From: Nitrospirota bacterium
GTDB taxonomy: Bacteria; Nitrospirota; Nitrospiria; Nitrospirales; Nitrospiraceae
NCBI GenBank assembly: GCA_016219645.1
Contig: JACRLR010000021.1
Coordinates: forward strand, 1 to 64,000
Direction of reading: 5' to 3'
DNA: 64,000 nucleotides
Notes under the pieces: model-generated
Database searches by the model: none
Seen by the model: only the letters and a program-made list of their open reading frames with translations
What the model was told of the DNA's origin: nothing
Shown here: positions 62,175 to 64,000 of the stretch, piece after piece
Numbering within the stretch: position 1 is the first letter of the stretch
Layout of the letters: every line of letters begins with the position of its first letter
Position numbers and translations under genes: made by a program

Positions 62175-63641
62175 ATGCCCGCTCATCCGATGCCTCATCA
62201 GGACGAACTCGCTGAACTCGCGTTGAAGCGCGTGGTTGCTTCAGGGGCTGAGTACGGTGACATCCGTCTCCTGGACAGTGCAACCCAGGCTGTACGAGGA
62301 GAAGATCGCCGCATTGCTTCCGTCCGAGAAACGCAGGACAGGGGGTTTGGAATCCGCGTCCTCTATCACGGCGCCTGGGGATTTGCCGCTAGTTCTGTCC
62401 TTTCGTCGGAAGAGGTCCCGCGGGTGGCTGACTTGGCGATCGAAATCGCGAAGGGCTCCGCGTCCCTCGCGAGTGAACGAGTGAAGCTTGCCGATGAACC
62501 GATTCATCGCGACCGGGTCGTCACGGCGCGGCGGATCGATCCGTTTGCCGTCAAGCTCGAAAGTAAAACAGCGCTCCTTTTGGAAACGATGGAGTGCGTC
62601 CATCGTCAGCCCGGCGTCGTGCGGAGCAGTGCGAGCCTCTGGGCCCGTCAGGACCGAAAGCTTTTTGTCTCAACTGAAGGATCACGCCTAGAATTCGACC
62701 TCCTGGCCACGAGCGGCGATTTCGATGCCACAGCGGTTCATGACGGTCGGTTCGCTTCGCGCTGCTTCAATACTCCGCATCTTCGGATGGGTTATGAACT
62801 GATCGAGGAGGCTGATTTCCTCGCCGAGGCCCCGCGCATCGCGTCTCAGGCTGTCGAGAAGGTAAAGGCACCTACCACCAAACCAGGTCTGTACGATCTT
62901 GTCCTCGATCCTGAGCATCTGTCGCTCACCATGCATGAATCTTGTGGTCACCCAAGCGAGCTCGACCGCGCACTCGGGTACGAGGCCAACTATGCAGGCA
63001 CCAGTTTTCTCACAACCGAGAAACGCGGGACCTATCGGTACGGTTCTCCGCATGTGAGTCTCGTGGCTGACAATATGGAACCGGAGACCCTTGCCGCGAC
63101 CGGCTACGATGACGACGGAGTGGCGTGCCAGCGATGGGACATCGTGCGCGATGGGATATTCGTCGGCTATTGCACAAACCGTGAAGTCGCGCCGAAAATC
63201 GGGGAGACCCGCTCACGCGGGTCCAATCGGGCGGACAGCTGGGGCAGTGTCCCGATTGTCCGCATCGCCAACATCGGCCTTGAGCCTGGAACCGCTACTC
63301 TGGACAATCTGCTCGCCGACGTGAAACGCGGCATCTATATCGAAGGCCACGGGTCCTTCAGCATCGATCAGCGACGGTATAACTTCCAATTCGGCGGCGA
63401 CGCATTTTGGCTGATCGAAAACGGGAAACGAACACACATGGTGCGAGATGTCATCTACCATGGCATCACACCGGAGTTTTGGAGCAGCTGCGACGCGGTT
63501 GCGGATCGCTCGCACCGCCGTCGGTATGGGTTTATCACGTGCGGCAAGGGCCAGCCTGGTCAGTCCGGTTGGATGACCCACGCGGCCTCACACGCGCGAT
63601 TTCGCAACGTAAGCGTCATTGGGGGGCCTGGCGCATCATGA
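62175..63641 (+). CDS. tldD: Metalloprotease TldD
   Basis: A 488-residue TldD subunit of the TldD/TldE protease, which processes peptides (e.g. microcin maturation, antitoxin turnover). The HExxxH zinc motif is present in MHESCGHPSELDRALGYEANYAG near residue 253, followed by GSPHVSLVADNM. Length is normal. The ATG at 62175 follows the divergent regulator. The stop overlaps the start of the pmbA/tldE gene. Confidence 0.93.
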   Translation: MPAHPMPHQDELAELALKRVVASGAEYGDIRLLDSATQAVRGEDRRIASVRETQDRGFGIRVLYHGAWGFAASSVLSSEEVPRVADLAIEIAKGSASLASERVKLADEPIHRDRVVTARRIDPFAVKLESKTALLLETMECVHRQPGVVRSSASLWARQDRKLFVSTEGSRLEFDLLATSGDFDATAVHDGRFASRCFNTPHLRMGYELIEEADFLAEAPRIASQAVEKVKAPTTKPGLYDLVLDPEHLSLTMHESCGHPSELDRALGYEANYAGTSFLTTEKRGTYRYGSPHVSLVADNMEPETLAATGYDDDGVACQRWDIVRDGIFVGYCTNREVAPKIGETRSRGSNRADSWGSVPIVRIANIGLEPGTATLDNLLADVKRGIYIEGHGSFSIDQRRYNFQFGGDAFWLIENGKRTHMVRDVIYHGITPEFWSSCDAVADRSHRRRYGFITCGKGQPGQSGWMTHAASHARFRNVSVIGGPGAS

Positions 63642-64000
63642 CTACAGCTGGCCACAAGACCTGGCCGAAGTTGACGAGCCGAGAGGAGTTCAAGTTTATC
63701 GCCGAGCAGGTCCTGAAACGTTCGACCGGGGACCACACGGTTGTCACGTTGCACGATCAGCATAGCGGGACGACGAGGTTTGCCAACAATCAGATCGTCC
63801 AGAACGTCGATACAAGGCGCGGGTCTTTGAGCGTGATGGTGGCGTTCGGGCAGCGCCACGGCAACGCAAACACGACGGACTTCACGGCCGGGGCTGTGCA
63901 AGAGATTGTGACAAGAGCCACCGAGATCGCACAGCTGTCGCCGGACGATCCGGAATACCTCCCACCGGTTGAGCGACAATCGTATCTGACGCTTCCGACA
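63638..64000 (+). CDS. TldE/PmbA-family protease subunit, N-terminal part
   Basis: First 121 codons; the gene continues beyond the window. ATG at 63638 overlaps the tldD stop by four bases. GTTRFANNQIVQNVDTRRGSLSVMVAFGQ is typical of the N-terminal domain shared by TldD and PmbA. Pairing directly after tldD supports the TldE/PmbA partner, which lacks the zinc motif; that part is not visible here. Confidence 0.82.
   Translation, partial: MTTAGHKTWPKLTSREEFKFIAEQVLKRSTGDHTVVTLHDQHSGTTRFANNQIVQNVDTRRGSLSVMVAFGQRHGNANTTDFTAGAVQEIVTRATEIAQLSPDDPEYLPPVERQSYLTLPT

Overview
The window is GC-rich, gene-dense bacterial chromosome. Gene content and style suggest Nitrospira or a close relative in the Nitrospirota: a chemolithoautotroph-type inorganic-carbon locus, an ISC iron-sulfur operon with IscX and HscBA, both GltX and GlnS, two glutamine tRNAs, and dispersed palindromic repeats between genes. 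No rRNA, nitrite-oxidoreductase or other diagnostic marker is present, so the assignment is an inference.

Layout. 0-2 kb: a truncated gene end and small unknown proteins, with a Trm112-like zinc protein. 2-10.7 kb: housekeeping genes (DUF502 membrane protein, GNAT acetyltransferase, two small lipoproteins, LOG phosphoribohydrolase, beta-CASP nuclease, P1 peptidase, FIST sensor, FKBP isomerase, GcvT). 10.7-13.6 kb: Nudix hydrolase, a lysine-rich repeat protein, FabI and ArfB. 13.9-20.8 kb: an iscR-iscS-iscU-iscA-hscB-hscA-iscX run on the minus strand, a divergent 2Fe-2S ferredoxin, and a flavin reductase on the minus strand. IscU carries the LPPVK motif read by HscA, so the chaperone part of the operon is coherent. 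20.9-22.6 kb: gltX followed by tRNA-Gln(CUG) and tRNA-Gln(UUG).

22.9-33.9 kb is a defence island beside the tRNA genes. It holds a type I restriction-modification system (hsdR, hsdM with a frameshift, hsdS), an AlbA_2/HATPase protein inside the hsd operon, an Abi-like gene, the relic 3' end of a second hsdS, an AbiEi/AbiEii-type toxin-antitoxin pair and an unpaired DUF433 antitoxin. 33.9-38 kb returns to core genes (alcohol dehydrogenase, YacG, MlaC, GlnS).

38.4-50.6 kb is the most interesting region. A divergent carbonic-anhydrase-like gene faces a DabA (DUF2309) gene followed by two proton-antiporter-type subunits (NuoL-like and NuoM-like), a universal stress protein, a SulP anion transporter and a second universal stress protein. 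This looks like an energy-coupled CO2/bicarbonate accumulation locus. A near-identical 24-base motif lies upstream of both dabA and the SulP gene.

50.9-64 kb: DUF2294 protein, SelO AMPylase, a repeat-filled intergenic region, a 1079-residue membrane protein I cannot assign, two alpha/beta hydrolases, a 55-residue Cys-pair protein, EttA, an RmlD-like reductase, a lipoprotein, an HTH/zinc-ribbon regulator, TldD and the start of its TldE/PmbA partner. At least two families of palindromic repeats recur at 16.8, 30.6, 53.1-53.6, 60.3 and 61.8 kb. I saw no CRISPR array, insertion-sequence transposase, integrase or prophage gene.
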